From contig JBEWZL010000198.1 of NCBI GenBank assembly GCA_045837725.1, forward strand, positions 124,001-188,000: a stretch of DNA of 64,000 nt. The letters are read 5' to 3'. This DNA is from Vermamoeba vermiformis. Taxonomy: Eukaryota > Tubulinea > Echinamoebida. The notes below the pieces were generated by a model, which saw only the letters and a list, made by a program, of their open reading frames with translations, searched no databases and was not told the origin of the DNA. Below, piece by piece: positions 9,390 to 21,267 of this stretch. A program made the position numbers and the translations under genes. How positions within the stretch are numbered: position 1 is the first letter of the stretch; the number at the start of each line of letters is the position of its first letter.

Positions 9390-11731
9390 ATGAACACAAA
9401 ATTATTATTAATTTTGGCAATATGCTTGATTGCGATTTCTTCGTAAGTAGCTCGAGTTTGAATAGATCTGAAAAATCAATTAATTGCCAAAATTAGAACA
9501 TTAGCTCTGGGCACATTAGAAGGCACTATATACATTAAATCAACCAAAAAATATAGCGGTATGGTGATATTCTACGTAGACTTCGAATTTTGTATTGACA
9601 CTTTCATTTCAGATCCTCAAGTTGTTATTCAAGCCTTCTCTTGTGCTGTTGATCAGCATGGCAACCCTTCATTTGCATGGACTAATATTTATGCCTACCC
9701 GCCTGTTGCACAATTCACATTCGGATCCAGCAGCGGCGCGAGTTTGAATTTTGAGATCAAATTGCCTTCTAATAACTACTACGCGTAAGTTTGTTAAAAA
9801 TATAACATTATTAATTAACTAACAATTATGTTTAGTCTTTTTGCGTTCTTGGATGCGAATAATAACGGAGTTATTGATTTGGATCGAGCCGAGCCACTTG
9901 GTTGGTACACGACACAGCCGCGCGGACCCTTCGTCCCTGTCTATGTCAAAGAGAATAGCATTACTGCAAATATGTCTATTACTCTAGAGCCATCGAACCC
10001 ATTTGATTATCAGTTCACTAGCAAGATTGGTACGTAGACTTGGATATGCCGTTCAAACCTACTTTTGAAACACGAAATCTCATTTGAAATTTCAGAGCGT
10101 GAGTTGTCATTGAACGGTACTTTAAAGCTCGTCGATGGCTTTAACGTGATGCATTTGCGCGGTGATCCCGTGTCACGTGGATACGCCCATGGAGCTCTTG
10201 CTGGCAAGCAGATCCTCGATTGGTTCAGGTACAAAACAAAGATATTTATCAACTCCAATTACTTACTATATACAAGGTTCTATTTGCTCGAGCAAACAGT
10301 AAAATCAGCGTCTTTCTACGAGTCAAACTTCGTTCCATTCCTTCGCCAAAACTTCACGATGGATCCTGACTTCAAAAGCGAAGCAGAGGCTGTAATTCGC
10401 GGAATGAAAGATTCTGGTGTCAAGCTCTACGTCGTAAGTTATTTTAGCATCAATGCTATTGTTCTTACAAAAAATTTAGGATGAAATAGGACGCGAGTTT
10501 TCGGTGATTGATATTCTGGGCATTAATGCGTACATTGAACTCGGGGGCTGCAGTCAGTTCGTGGCTTGGGGCTCGCAAACACATTCACAGCAAACTATTG
10601 CGGCTAGAAACATGGACGGTGAGATTGAACCGAGAAAAATCACAGTTAGTCATTTGACCATGTTTTTGATCGATCCAAGCCAAGACGAGATTGCTCAAGG
10701 TAAATACTACGATAACATTATTAGTAGTGGTATAATAACAAACATTAATAGGTCGTAAGCGATATATTTCGATCATGTGGCCGGGTTTCATTGGCACGTT
10801 GACCGGCATTAACGAGCACGGTTTGTACGGCATGATGGACACTGGTCATACTTGGGACGGTCCTGCTGTACAGAACTTGCGTCCTGGTACGTGATTCCAA
10901 AATATCTCGTGAAAACAACTACTGCAAGCGTTTCTTCAACGTGCGCAATGACACGTGTCAGTCGATTGACGTTTTGTTCTTTGTAGTTTCTTGGGCACTT
11001 CGTGAGGCACTGTTCACGTTAAAACCAGAAGAAGCACAGCCTAATGTCACATTGCACGTGATGAATAAGTTCAAATCGACTGGCGGTGGAATTTCATTTT
11101 CAGGAGCCATCCTCGTGTTCGCACGACCCTCGTTCCAATTGATAGAAACAACTCCTACAAATACTCCTGGATACGGTAAGAACTATATTGTATTCTCTAC
11201 TATCGAGTATTAATGGTTATTTTTGCGCAGTGTTTGAAGGCGACAAGTACAATGGAATCATGAGACTTCCTGTAAGTTAAATTGATACTTCCAAGTTAGT
11301 ATTGTTTATAATATGCATTCGATTGTAGGCACAAGTCGATCCTATTCAAAATAACTGCATTATGGCGACGAATCATTTCTTGATCTACGGAGCAGATCCG
11401 TTCAATCCAGATCTGAACTTTGGTGCGCCAATATCGTTCAGTTCGAAGTACCGCTATTATACTGGCATGATGGCGCTTGCAGTCCTGGAACAGAACGAAC
11501 CACTTGATCAGTCCTGATCTTGCTCGTCAATGGCTACAACGTGTTTGCCATGGCAGTACCGAGCATAGTGTTATTTACACGCCCATCTACGACGCAGCGA
11601 CGAAGAAAACTCGTGTAGTATTCCACGTAGCCAACGCGAACATGAATCCGTCAGTGTGGGATGCGCCGTACCAAAACTTCAAGAGCTTCGAGTTTGGCGA
11701 GTTATTTTCGAAAATTAGCTTAGCTAACTAA
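9390..11731 (+). CDS. Secreted C45-like Ntn hydrolase/acyltransferase with one +1 frame break
   Basis: About 585 residues. The start MNTKLLLILAICLIAISS is a signal peptide. A first domain carries the calcium-loop-like DANNNGVIDLDRAE. The C-terminal two-thirds resembles peptidase family C45 (self-cleaving acyltransferases and hydrolases), with DPVSRGYAHG, then GGCSQFVAWG containing the candidate nucleophile Cys281, and AARNMDGE. Exons are 9390-9442, 9497-9558, 9613-9784, 9836-10029, 10096-10228, 10277-10433, 10480-10699, 10752-10886, 10987-11175, 11231-11271 and 11329-11731. In the last exon one extra base at CTT 11476-11478 (CTT-G-CAG) separates YRYYTGMMAL from QSWNRTNHLISPDLA; both sides are plainly coding. 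The substrate is unknown; a role in an acidic compartment or outside the cell fits the signal peptide. Confidence 0.75.
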
Positions 11732-12297
11732 ACTTTAATCGAAATATCTAGTAAAAGTAAGATTTATTGCGCTTTGAGACCCGATATTAAATTTTGTCTC
11801 CAAGTCAAGCAATGTGTGACGAAAGGCGTGTTGACGCTGCCAAATTGGCGACGGATGATTGGGTCGTTCGTACTCCACTGACATGTGACTGCGATGATTG
11901 CAAACCGGTAAGAAACTCTCAACACTTATCGAATACCTTATTAGGCATAGAGCGCCATTCTAATATTAATTTACGTTAGTTAATGAATCGGTAGTGGCAA
12001 CTCAAAGACGAGATCGTTCCTTTGCGGGAGTACAACGAGTCGCATTAAGCGACCCTACAACACGTTAACATGTTGGCGAGTCTTATCAAAAGGGTAGAAC
12101 GAATATTTGGCTTTGCGACCCTGGAATTAAAGAATTTTTGTATTTTCAGGGGCGACCACGTTTTTCAGTCACGCCAACTTGAATACCAAAAAGGGCACAT
12201 CGACATCAATTTAGTGAGACAAAAGATACATTAGGAGATAGCGTTCGACAATGCTGCGAGGATTTCGACCCTAAACAAATTCCGATTTTTAAATTCA
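11732..12297. other. Spacer holding a dioxygenase-family fragment
   Basis: Apart from the fragment at about 11781-11908, this 566-bp stretch shows no gene, repeat or RNA that I can recognise. Confidence 0.5.
11781..11908 (+). pseudogene. Fragment of the 2OG/Fe(II) dioxygenase family (penultimate exon)
   Basis: The stretch reads RVDAAKLATDDWVVRT then LTCDCDDCKP followed by a GTAAGA donor. It matches the penultimate exon of the dioxygenase genes downstream (RVAAAKARADDWS...CKCAECKP), including the DDW and CxCxxCxP pattern and the donor position. No matching final exon or upstream exons follow or precede it, so it is a relic of a lost fifth copy at the edge of the array. Confidence 0.6.
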
Positions 12298-13607
12298 ATG
12301 GCAAATAATTGGAAAAAGTATTGGCTACGTGCATTTGATGCATCTACACTAGTTCTAGGTAATAGTAGTAATTTAAATGACTACAGAAGAAAATGTTGAT
12401 TTTGTGATTTATTTTCTGTAGATCAAAATATTCCTCCAAGAGAGCGATATTATCCTGCAGCCCGGGATCAGTGGCCACGTTTGATAACATTCAAAAACAA
12501 TCATATCTACTTAGAGCATCTTTTTCTATTTTATGGGCAACTGCCCAAAGAAGTGGAAAATGAAATAATAAATTATCTCGACACGGTAACACTATTTAGG
12601 TTGCTCATAAGCTAATAAATATTTTACGAAGATCCATGGCTACATGCCGGGCTTGGGAAATAATTCTGCTAAGCAACGTCACCTCCCTGGAATTTCATTT
12701 GGATAAGGCAGTGCGTCACTCCCAATTCGATGCAATACTCCAGAAGATAGATGTCAGTCATTTAACATCACTGATTTTTCAATCGCTAAGTGGCCTTCCT
12801 GCAACTGACGTGCCAAGCACGGTCACTTTTGACTTGCTTTTTCAACTTAGCAATCTCACAAAATTGGACTTTCTTTCATACCATTCACTTAATTTCGATT
12901 CAATCACAATGGAGATCTGGAGCACAGCTTTAACGAAACTACAAGAACTCTCGTTACACCACTGCGGAGTACCGGTAGAAGAATTCAATATGTTTCTTTC
13001 GAGCACAATTCACTTGACTTCATTGACACTGTTATCAATTACCTGTATTGTTGATGATTCAGATTCATTCGATAGTTCCTCCGATGATGATGAAATATAT
13101 TCTTATATTTTAGACGCTTTACCAAGTTTGACAAATTTAGTCTCATTGACGACAGATCAATTAGTCGATGGAGTCATTTCGAGCTGTACACAGTTAGAGT
13201 GTTTGCATTTACGAAAATCATTAGATTTGCAGCACATATCGGCACTTACAAATCTTCGGTCATTAAAAGTTAGACACGAGGCGATGAACTTGGACTTCTT
13301 GTCAACTCTCACTCAGTTGCAAAGATTATCTTTGTGTGACATGCCGTTTGAGGGAATTAGGAACTTTCCAAGGCTAGTCAACTTAACCTACTTACAAGCG
13401 CCAGTAAAACGCAATGGGGCTTTCCTAAAACAAGTGCCAAATTTGCAAATATTGAAGATGGTCTTTCCGACTGATCGAGAAAGTGTCAAGAAATGGCCCC
13501 CACACGATAATCTTCAAAGGATTTACTCGGGCAATCGTGAACTGAACTGTACGGAAGAATACAAAAAAAAGTACTCGAAGCTATTGTATTGTTTGCTTGA
13601 TAAATAA
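12298..13607 (+). CDS. F-box / leucine-rich-repeat protein
   Basis: About 404 residues, probably a substrate adaptor of an SCF ubiquitin ligase. Exons are 12298-12358, 12422-12599 and 12632-13607. The F-box-like segment spans the second intron: LPKEVENEIINYLDT, VTLFR, then SMATCRAWEIILLS. The rest is a run of degenerate leucine-rich repeats with regular L-xx-L-xx-L spacing such as LTSLIFQSLSGL, LTKLDFLSYHSL and LTNLRSLKVRHE. The second intron as modelled is only 32 nt (12600-12631, GTTGCT...GAAG), far below the usual 46-75 nt here, but it restores both frame and F-box consensus. The substrate is unknown. Confidence 0.7.
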
Positions 13608-13717
13608 CCATCTTCCATTACTACATCATTGTTCTGATTATTCTTTTTTATTATTGGTTTGATCTGCCAAAAAATTGTTGGATCGCAACATGTCATTTTG
13701 CTCTATCAGACGAGAAC

Positions 13718-16690
13718 ATGTACTACAGTTCATCAAATGAAAGCAATACTGAGAATTATAGCTCCGAAGAAAACGACTATGACAAGCAAACAACGCGTCG
13801 CAAACTCGACTCTGAGTCCGAAGAAGATCCGCGTCCGCAGGTCTTACTCGATTTGTGGACCATCCTTTCGAAGCTGAAAGCTCCAAGTACTTTTGCCAGC
13901 AGTGGAGAAGTAGTGTCTATTCCTCCAGGTAAGCTCCCCAAGCTGTTTAGAAAGCAAATCCGGATATCTTGTTCCGATTTCAATTAAAATAATTCCAAAA
14001 AATTCATTGTTTAGAAATATGAAACCTACACATCGAATAAATTAATTTATTTAATCAAATGCAATTAAAATCCAACTACTTTTGACCAACGAAATTCTGC
14101 GCAAATGGATCCGAAACAATTTATGCTCTGATTTTGAGATTAGCCGGTCCATTCTATTTACAAAATTATTTCTTGCTATTCTGTCCTTCGAAATTTAAAA
14201 AAAAAAGGGCGCGAACTGAACCGATCGGATTCAGAATTCTAATCCACAATACAACAGGCTTGCGAATTAAGAGCTATGGAGATCTAGGCCTTCCTTTGCG
14301 AGAGCGCGATGCTAAGGAGATCTTTGCTCAATATCAAAAGACTCCAGTACGTCGTGGGCCAAAGAACAAAAATAGCGCCACCTTACAGATCGGTAAGACC
14401 GAAGAACTTAGCATACTGCAGCATATAAAGTATAACACATCATTTCATTATAGATGCCTCAGAAGTTGAACTATTGAACGACAAATTTGTCGAGCAGATC
14501 AAGTCAGCAACTTCTGCCGTTGCAGTTGAACTAGGTTTGGATCCCGCGACAAAGGTCGAAGCTCAATTAAGCAAGTTGCTTCTCTTTGAGACCGGTGGAA
14601 CCTTCTCGCTGCCAAAGGACAAGACGAAAGGAGCGTTCGCTTCGTTAATCGTGACCTTGCCAAGTACATTCGAGGGCGGCGAACTGACCGTCAGTCATCA
14701 AGGCATTGACATGCATTTTGTGCCCCAGAATACGACATTTACGACATCCTATGCTGCATTCTACTCAAGTTGCAAGTACACCATTCAGCCAGTAACATCG
14801 GGCTATCGCTTGGCATTGCTCTACAACATCGTGGTGTTAGAGGGTCCAGTGCCTCGTGTTCCAAACAACAGCGCTGTAATTAACGCAAAGAAGTGTCTTC
14901 GTCGCTGGGAAACTCAAACTGGATCAGGCGTGCCCACCAAGGTACACGATCACTTCCGCTTGTTGATCATCTGATTGTCTAACCTAACCTTTCAGGCTGT
15001 CATTGTAATGAAGCACAAATACGCAGCAGACAAAATTTCAGTTCATAATCTGATAAAAGAAGATCGGGCAATCGCACAAGTGCTCCAAGAGGCCGTCAAA
15101 GGAGAAGAGTTTGAGCTGTTTATAGGCCTCTTACACTACCGCGAGTCGGGCGATTATGAAATGGAAAAAATTGACGACAAAACATTTAAAATTGAGGCTC
15201 TATATGATGTAAGAGGAGAGCCGTCGAATGCCCAGATTAACTGGGTCAATAGCACGGGTAAGTATTCGGAACGTTAGAGTCAATGGAACTTTAGTTCTAA
15301 CCGAACTCGTTTAGGCGTTTACCCGCCTGACGCGTTCGAGGATGAAAACTATGATTACGTTGAGAAGGATAAAGATGATTGGTGGCGAACAGGGCATTAC
15401 AAACGAGCCGCTCTCGTCGTGTGGCCAAAAAACAAATGGATAGATTTGCTTTGCGAGGGCCATTCAAATATCGTCATTAAAAATTTAGAGGAGCTGATAG
15501 CAAAGTGCTCCGACGAGCCGAGAGATTCTCCGGCATGGAAAGCAGTGGAGAGAATGGCATCGAAATTGATGACAAAGATTATCATCAGACTGACTGCTAG
15601 TCACAGTTTTTTGAACTCTCTTGGCACAATCGGCGACTTTCAAATGATTCAGAAATATTTAACCGAGCTGGGCAAATTGCATTTAACCGAGGTAGAAACC
15701 GAAAAATTTTGCATTGCTTTGGACCGATGCTTGGAGCAATTTGGCTGGGAGGCCCTCGGTGATCCAATTGAAAAGTTATTGACGAGTACGTTCGCGTATG
15801 CTTTGATTGATCAATATGAAAATCTGACGTGTTTCAAACAGAATGTGATGTGGAATCTGCTGTCGCTTTCTTACAGCATTACACTGCGAAAAAAATCAGC
15901 AACAAAAAAGCGCAGCAAGCAATATTTGCTATTGCTAATAAGCTGATCAAAGAAACGTATCCTAGCGACTATTTCTCGTCCGACAGAAACACTTAGCAAG
16001 GTAGTCAACATCGCTTGTGCTATCGATCAGCGCTTAGTCACGGATGTAAGTTAAATTTCATCAAATTGATGCGGTATTAATCGTTTCTTCATGAATTCAG
16101 ATCTTTAACTTCATCGCAAAGCGCTACGCTAATATTGATACGGAGCTCATTCCGACGTTAACAAAGCTGCGAGAACTTGACTGCTAGCATTGAGAAGAAC
16201 CCCGAATACATCAACCTCGTCAATCATTGCATTAATTTTATCAAAGACCGTATTGCAGCTGCAAAGGCGCGAAGGGACGATTGGAGCATTATCTTTGCCC
16301 AGTTGAATTGCAAATGTCAACACTGTGCGCCGGTACGACTAGATAGATCATGGATAATAGTCTCACTGTTTGACTTTTTTTTGACTATAGATTACCCAGT
16401 TCTTGAAGAGCCCAACTGAAATTACCTACAAGTTCACGATTTCATCTAGCCACATCCGCGACGCAATGCGCCCGTATTACAAGCAACGGTACAGCTTTGC
16501 AGGGCTGGTGGAGGTGCGTGAAGATCGGAATGGCAAGCGCATCGAAAAGCTTGGCAAAGAAGCTGATGTTGTCAAGAAAGACGTGCTGAAAGATGAAGCG
16601 AAAGTCGCTGAGTTGAAAAGCTTAATTGCAAGCAACTACGCTACTAACGGCAGAGAGGCCAAACGACGAAAAATAACCCATCAGAAATGA
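13718..16690 (+). CDS. 2OG/Fe(II) dioxygenase paralog A, catalytic histidines lost, two +1 frame breaks
   Basis: First full-length member of the tandem family, about 766 residues. Exons are 13718-13928, 14258-14392, 14454-14941, 14996-15257, 15315-15785, 15842-16045, 16101-16332 and 16391-16690. It has the family's acidic serine-rich N terminus, the dioxygenase core and a charged C terminus (KEADVVKKDVLKDEAKVAEL). In the core the paralogs' FVPHKDTEK is FSLPKDKTK, so the first iron ligand His is gone, and CxHEIKP is CKYTIQP, so the second is gone; the 2OG-binding arginine in SGYRLAL is kept. Two single extra bases break the frame, near 15976-15981 and at CTT 16176-16178. It is either a decaying copy or a pseudoenzyme. 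Confidence 0.75.
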
Positions 16691-16813
16691 ACGGTCTTTG
16701 TATCTTGAATGTGCCCGCGTAAACTGTTTGTTTGCAACAAAATAAAAGTCACTGGCGGACTTTCGTATTTGTTTTTCAAACAAAGGGTCACGTACACCTG
16801 ACCAATAATTAAA

Positions 16814-19783
16814 ATGTCGGACGAAGATGAAATATTTATTTCGTCAGATGATAGTGAAGAAGCCAACGAGGAAGGATCGGATGCATCTGGTTCAGAACAT
16901 TCAGAATCAGGCGATCATTCACCCGTCCTGCTAAATTTATGGAATATTATATCGGGCTTAAATGCACCGGGCACATTTGCTTGTGGTGGGCCGATGAAAT
17001 TGATCCTGCCAGGTAAAAATCTTCCAAAATTAAACTTAATTTGATTTGATATAATTTTAAAAGCTACTCAATTTAGTCAGTTAATTTCGAGAGCTAGTTT
17101 AAATTAAATCAATTATTTAAAATTGAAACAAAGATTTTCAACAGATCTGAAAATTGATACACGTTCTGACGACGCAGTTTAGGCCTGCATATTAATGGCT
17201 TCGGAAGTGTTGGTCTTCCATTGAGCGAGCGCGATGCCAAAGAAATTATAACTCTTTGTCAGCGAGCACCATTTGGTCGTGGCGCAAAAACGATTGTTGA
17301 TACCAATGTTCGAAACACTTGGCAATTAAGTACGTTATATCCAATATTACGACATCCATAATATAATAGTATTGAGTCATACGAGTTATCTGAACTAACA
17401 TTTTTCGAACAGATCCATCGCAAGTACAGTTGTTGAACGAAGAGTTCGTCAGTCAGATCAACTCACTTGTCGTAGACACCGTTGCTGTGGAATTAGGCTT
17501 GGGACCTTCAGCTAACGTAGAAGCTCGATTATACAAGCTGTTATTATACGAGCCTGGTGGCTTCTTCGTGCCACACAAAGACACCGAGAAAGAAAAAGGA
17601 ATGTTCGCGTCGTTGGTCGTGACATTGCCGAGCACATTTGAAGGCGGTGAGCTGATTGTGACGCACAAAGGCATGAGCAAGAAGTTCAAGCCCGAGAAGC
17701 CCTCCTACAGCACATCTTACGTGTCATTCTTTGCTGACTGCAAACACGAGATCAAGCCCGTGACATCAGGGTACAGATTAGCCCTTGTCTACAACGTTGT
17801 CAGTCTCAGTAAGGGCCCGTTGCCTAGTCCCACAACAAATAAGAGTGCCCTCCAAGCTCTCGAGTGCATTCAGAAATGGAAGAAATCAAAGTCCGCACCA
17901 ACGAAGGTAATTCCCACAAAATTAAACCCTTTCTCACATTTTATATTTCTTAGATCGTCATATAGCATCATATAGTTAAATAACATTAATATTGTTTGTT
18001 CTAGGCTGTGTTCATCTTGCAACATCAATACACGCCGTCAGGACTGTCAGTCAATGTGCTGAAAAACAAAGACCGAGCAATGGTACAAATACTGCAAGAA
18101 GCGATTAAAGACGAAGGATTCGATCTCTATTTGGCACTACTCGATAAAACGAAGTCCGGTTCAGCGGAATGTGAAGGATACAGATCGGGCTACTCCATGG
18201 GTGAAGTCTACGAGGAAGATATCACTCTTCACTCATTGGTCAATGCAAAAGGAGAACAAGCAGATGTTGACATCACAATTGACGACTCCGGTAATAATTT
18301 TTCTTTTTAGGAAGGTGTACTTTTTATTGACGCCGCAATTTTTTGTCATAGATGTTTATCCGCCGAAAGCTTTCGAGGATTATAACGCCGATTCTGAGTC
18401 CGTAGAAGAAGCCACAGGCAATGAAGGCGCAAGTATGGAGCTAAGGTATCATAGAGCTGTGGTCGTATTGTGGCCGAAAGATCGCTGGATCGACATTATT
18501 TGCGAAGGTTCTACTTCAGATGCTGTCAAACATATGCAGGGACTGCTGTCAAAATGTCCTATGAAAGGGCCGAAGAACACGCCTGATTGGGAAAACGTCA
18601 AAAAAATGGCCAAAATTTTGGCTGGCAAAGTCTCGCTGGATGCGGAATTTTTGGAAGCCTTACTTAAGATCGACGATATTGAATTGCTTCAAGACTATCT
18701 ACACACTGCTAGTTTGCGAAATCGTTACTCTGAAGGCAAAGAAATGGAAGCATTTTGCCTCGTACTGGATAAATGCCTCGAAAAATATGGCTGGAAAACT
18801 TTAGCTGATGCATTGGTCCAGTTTGCGAACGGTAAAAACCCAATATGCCAATCAACCAATTCTAATTTTTATTTATTTTTAGGCTTAAAAACGGACGGAA
18901 CATTAAGTTTCCTGCTACATTTTTGTTCATTCAAAATTGAAGATAAGAAAGCGAACGATGCTCTCCTATCAATTACTCGCAACGTAATTAAGGTCAAGTA
19001 TCCGGAAGAATCTAAATATAGCAATGATCATGGATCGAGTTTGCAACATGGCGAAAGTTGCGAGTGTAATGGATCCAGCTTTGTTGGCTGAAGTACGTAT
19101 CATATACGATCAACACTTACCCTAAATAGTACATTTTACTTAATGCGCTATTTATAGGTCTTTAAGTACGTCAAAAATGGCTTCAAAGATGTGGATGCAG
19201 ATCTGATCCCGACGTTACAAAAGATGCGCGAACTCGTTCCGAGTATTTACGAACGAGAAGAGTTTATTGATTTGACCAATCACTGCATTACTGCCCTAGA
19301 AAAACGTGTTGCTGCAGCTAAAGCAAGAGCCGATGATTGGAGCGTTCAAAGTGCAGTCTCGTGTAAATGCGCTGAATGCAAACCAGTAAGTCAATATCAT
19401 ATTATAATAACAGAGGCTTAAATCAATTAATTATATTCTTCTAGTCACTAATATGTAATTATTGAAAGGTAGAGAAATTTTTGAAAAGTCCAACCGAAAA
19501 AGTTTATCGCTACAAAGCTCCGCAAGCTAAACGCAACCATATTGAAGAGTCCGTCTCCGGCCGCTACTACGCTAAGAGGCTCGTTGACGTGCTTAAGTGC
19601 ACTACTGATAAGAGCAGCTCGCCGCAAGTACTCGTCATTACAAAAATAGGTAAAGAAGCAGATGTGGAGAAGAAAAAAGCTGCTAAAGATGAAGCCACTA
19701 TCGCTGTATTAAAAAGCATGCTCGATGGTCCTGCTGCACAAGAACGAGCGACTAAGCGACAGAAAGTAGCGCACAAAAAGTAA
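16814..19783 (+). CDS. 2OG/Fe(II) dioxygenase paralog B, one +1 frame break
   Basis: About 785 residues, same eight-exon plan: 16814-17012, 17183-17329, 17413-17906, 18005-18290, 18352-18831, 18883-19092, 19158-19385 and 19469-19783. The catalytic core is complete: HxD in FVPHKDTEKEKG, FEGGELIVTHKG, distal His in CKHEIKP, and the 2OG arginine in TSGYRLALVYN. These proteins resemble prolyl-4-hydroxylase-fold oxygenases of fungi and amoebae; the substrate is unknown. No signal peptide is present (MSDEDEIFISSDD), so it should act in cytosol or nucleus. One extra base at 19020-19023 precedes MIMDRVCNMAKVASVMDPAL, which aligns with VGQLARIANDTDPAM of paralog D. Confidence 0.8.
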
Positions 19784-20061
19784 TGTTCGTTGTACGGCGC
19801 CTTATGTACTTTATGTGCAGAGTAATCTCAGTAAACACTAGTAATATTGACCTTTGGTATTAATATTTGATGCGCCATGCACACAAACCCTTGACCAATG
19901 TTCGTACCGCGTAAAAACAATAACTCGACAGGAAAGGCCACAGCTTGCAAGGTTCAAGCTAAAGTAAATAATAGACTGAATGACGAATTGACAGCAGGCA
20001 GAATTTTGTTGATACGCGGCAAAAAGAAACAGATCTTTCGAAACCAAAACACCTGAATAAA

Positions 20062-21036
20062 ATGGCAGAAGACGTAATTCCTATTTCTTCTGGTGAAAGT
20101 GACGCAGAAGATATACACGATGAAGATGATGAGAATGAAGATGAGGATGAGGACGACGAAGATGAGGAACACGAGGGACGTTCCAAGATCTTGCTGGATT
20201 TGTCAGATGTAGTTTACGAAATAGCTGCGCCAGGCACTTTCGCGTGTGGTGGACCTATCAAGCTTATTCTGCCAGGTAAAGAGCGTTATTTATGCACCTA
20301 GTAGATTTTTCCGAATATTTTTTCGAAAAAAATAAATAATCCAATCGCAATCTTTTAATCTGTACAAGCAATTAAGATATAATTGGAATTTTTAGAATAT
20401 TTTCGAAGGATTTTTAACAAGTCAATTAATCGATTAGTAATTTTACGATGTAATTTCTAGGCCTGCACATTAATGGCTTCGGCGAGGTTAGTATTCCATT
20501 ACGAGAGCGCGATGCCAAAGAAATTATAACTCTTTGTCAACGAGCACCGTTTGGTCGTGGCGAACAAACGATTGTTGATACCAATGTCCGAAACACCTGG
20601 CAATTAAGTACGTAAAATACAATATTTTTCAAATATTACTCGTATTAAATTGGATTTCTTATAGGTCCCTCGGAGATTCAGATATTGAACAAAGATTTTG
20701 TACAGCAGATCCACTCACTCGTCAAAGACACTGTTGCTGTGGAATTAGGTTTGGGACCCGCAGTTGCCGCGATTATATGTTAAGAAGAGGAAAGAAAGAA
20801 TTAAAAACCGCAAAAGCAAACGGCCACGAGAGCTTAATATCATCGATTTCCGCACTGAAACTAGAGGCTCGCCACATACACTTGTCATCAGCAAGTTGAA
20901 TAAGGAGTTGGATCTCGCAAGGCAAAATGCGAAGAGAGATGAAGTGATTATTGCACAGCTGCACAGTTACATTACTAGCGATGACTCGGAGCAGGAAAGA
21001 GCTGCTAAACGACAAAAAACTGATCATGTAAGCTGA
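20062..21036 (+). pseudogene. 2OG/Fe(II) dioxygenase paralog C, core deleted
   Basis: Exons 20062-20275, 20461-20607 and the start of the third (from 20665) match paralogs A, B and D up to ...AVELGLGPA. Then the sequence jumps, out of frame, through PRLYVKK to the family's C-terminal tail (RGSPHTLVISKLNKELDLARQ and a final AAKRQKTDHVS). Everything between is missing: the iron- and 2OG-binding core and about five exons, roughly 2 kb. It is a deleted copy that cannot be an oxygenase. The second exon is nearly identical in DNA to that of paralog B, which indicates recent duplication or conversion. Confidence 0.75.
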
Positions 21037-21267
21037 GGTCAAGAAGCCAAAATAAAAATGGAACTTCTGATCTGTACCGTTAATTCGAACGTTATTCTAC
21101 TGACCAGTAATATTGATACTTCTGACCAATATGATGTGATGATGCTACCGTCTTTTAAACTTACTTTGGACGTTCACAATCGCTAAGGCAAGAACAAAAA
21201 CCGGAAATTTCTGTTCGTTGATTTTCAAGTCTCGCAAGATTTTCATTATTAATGTAAATAGTGCCAT

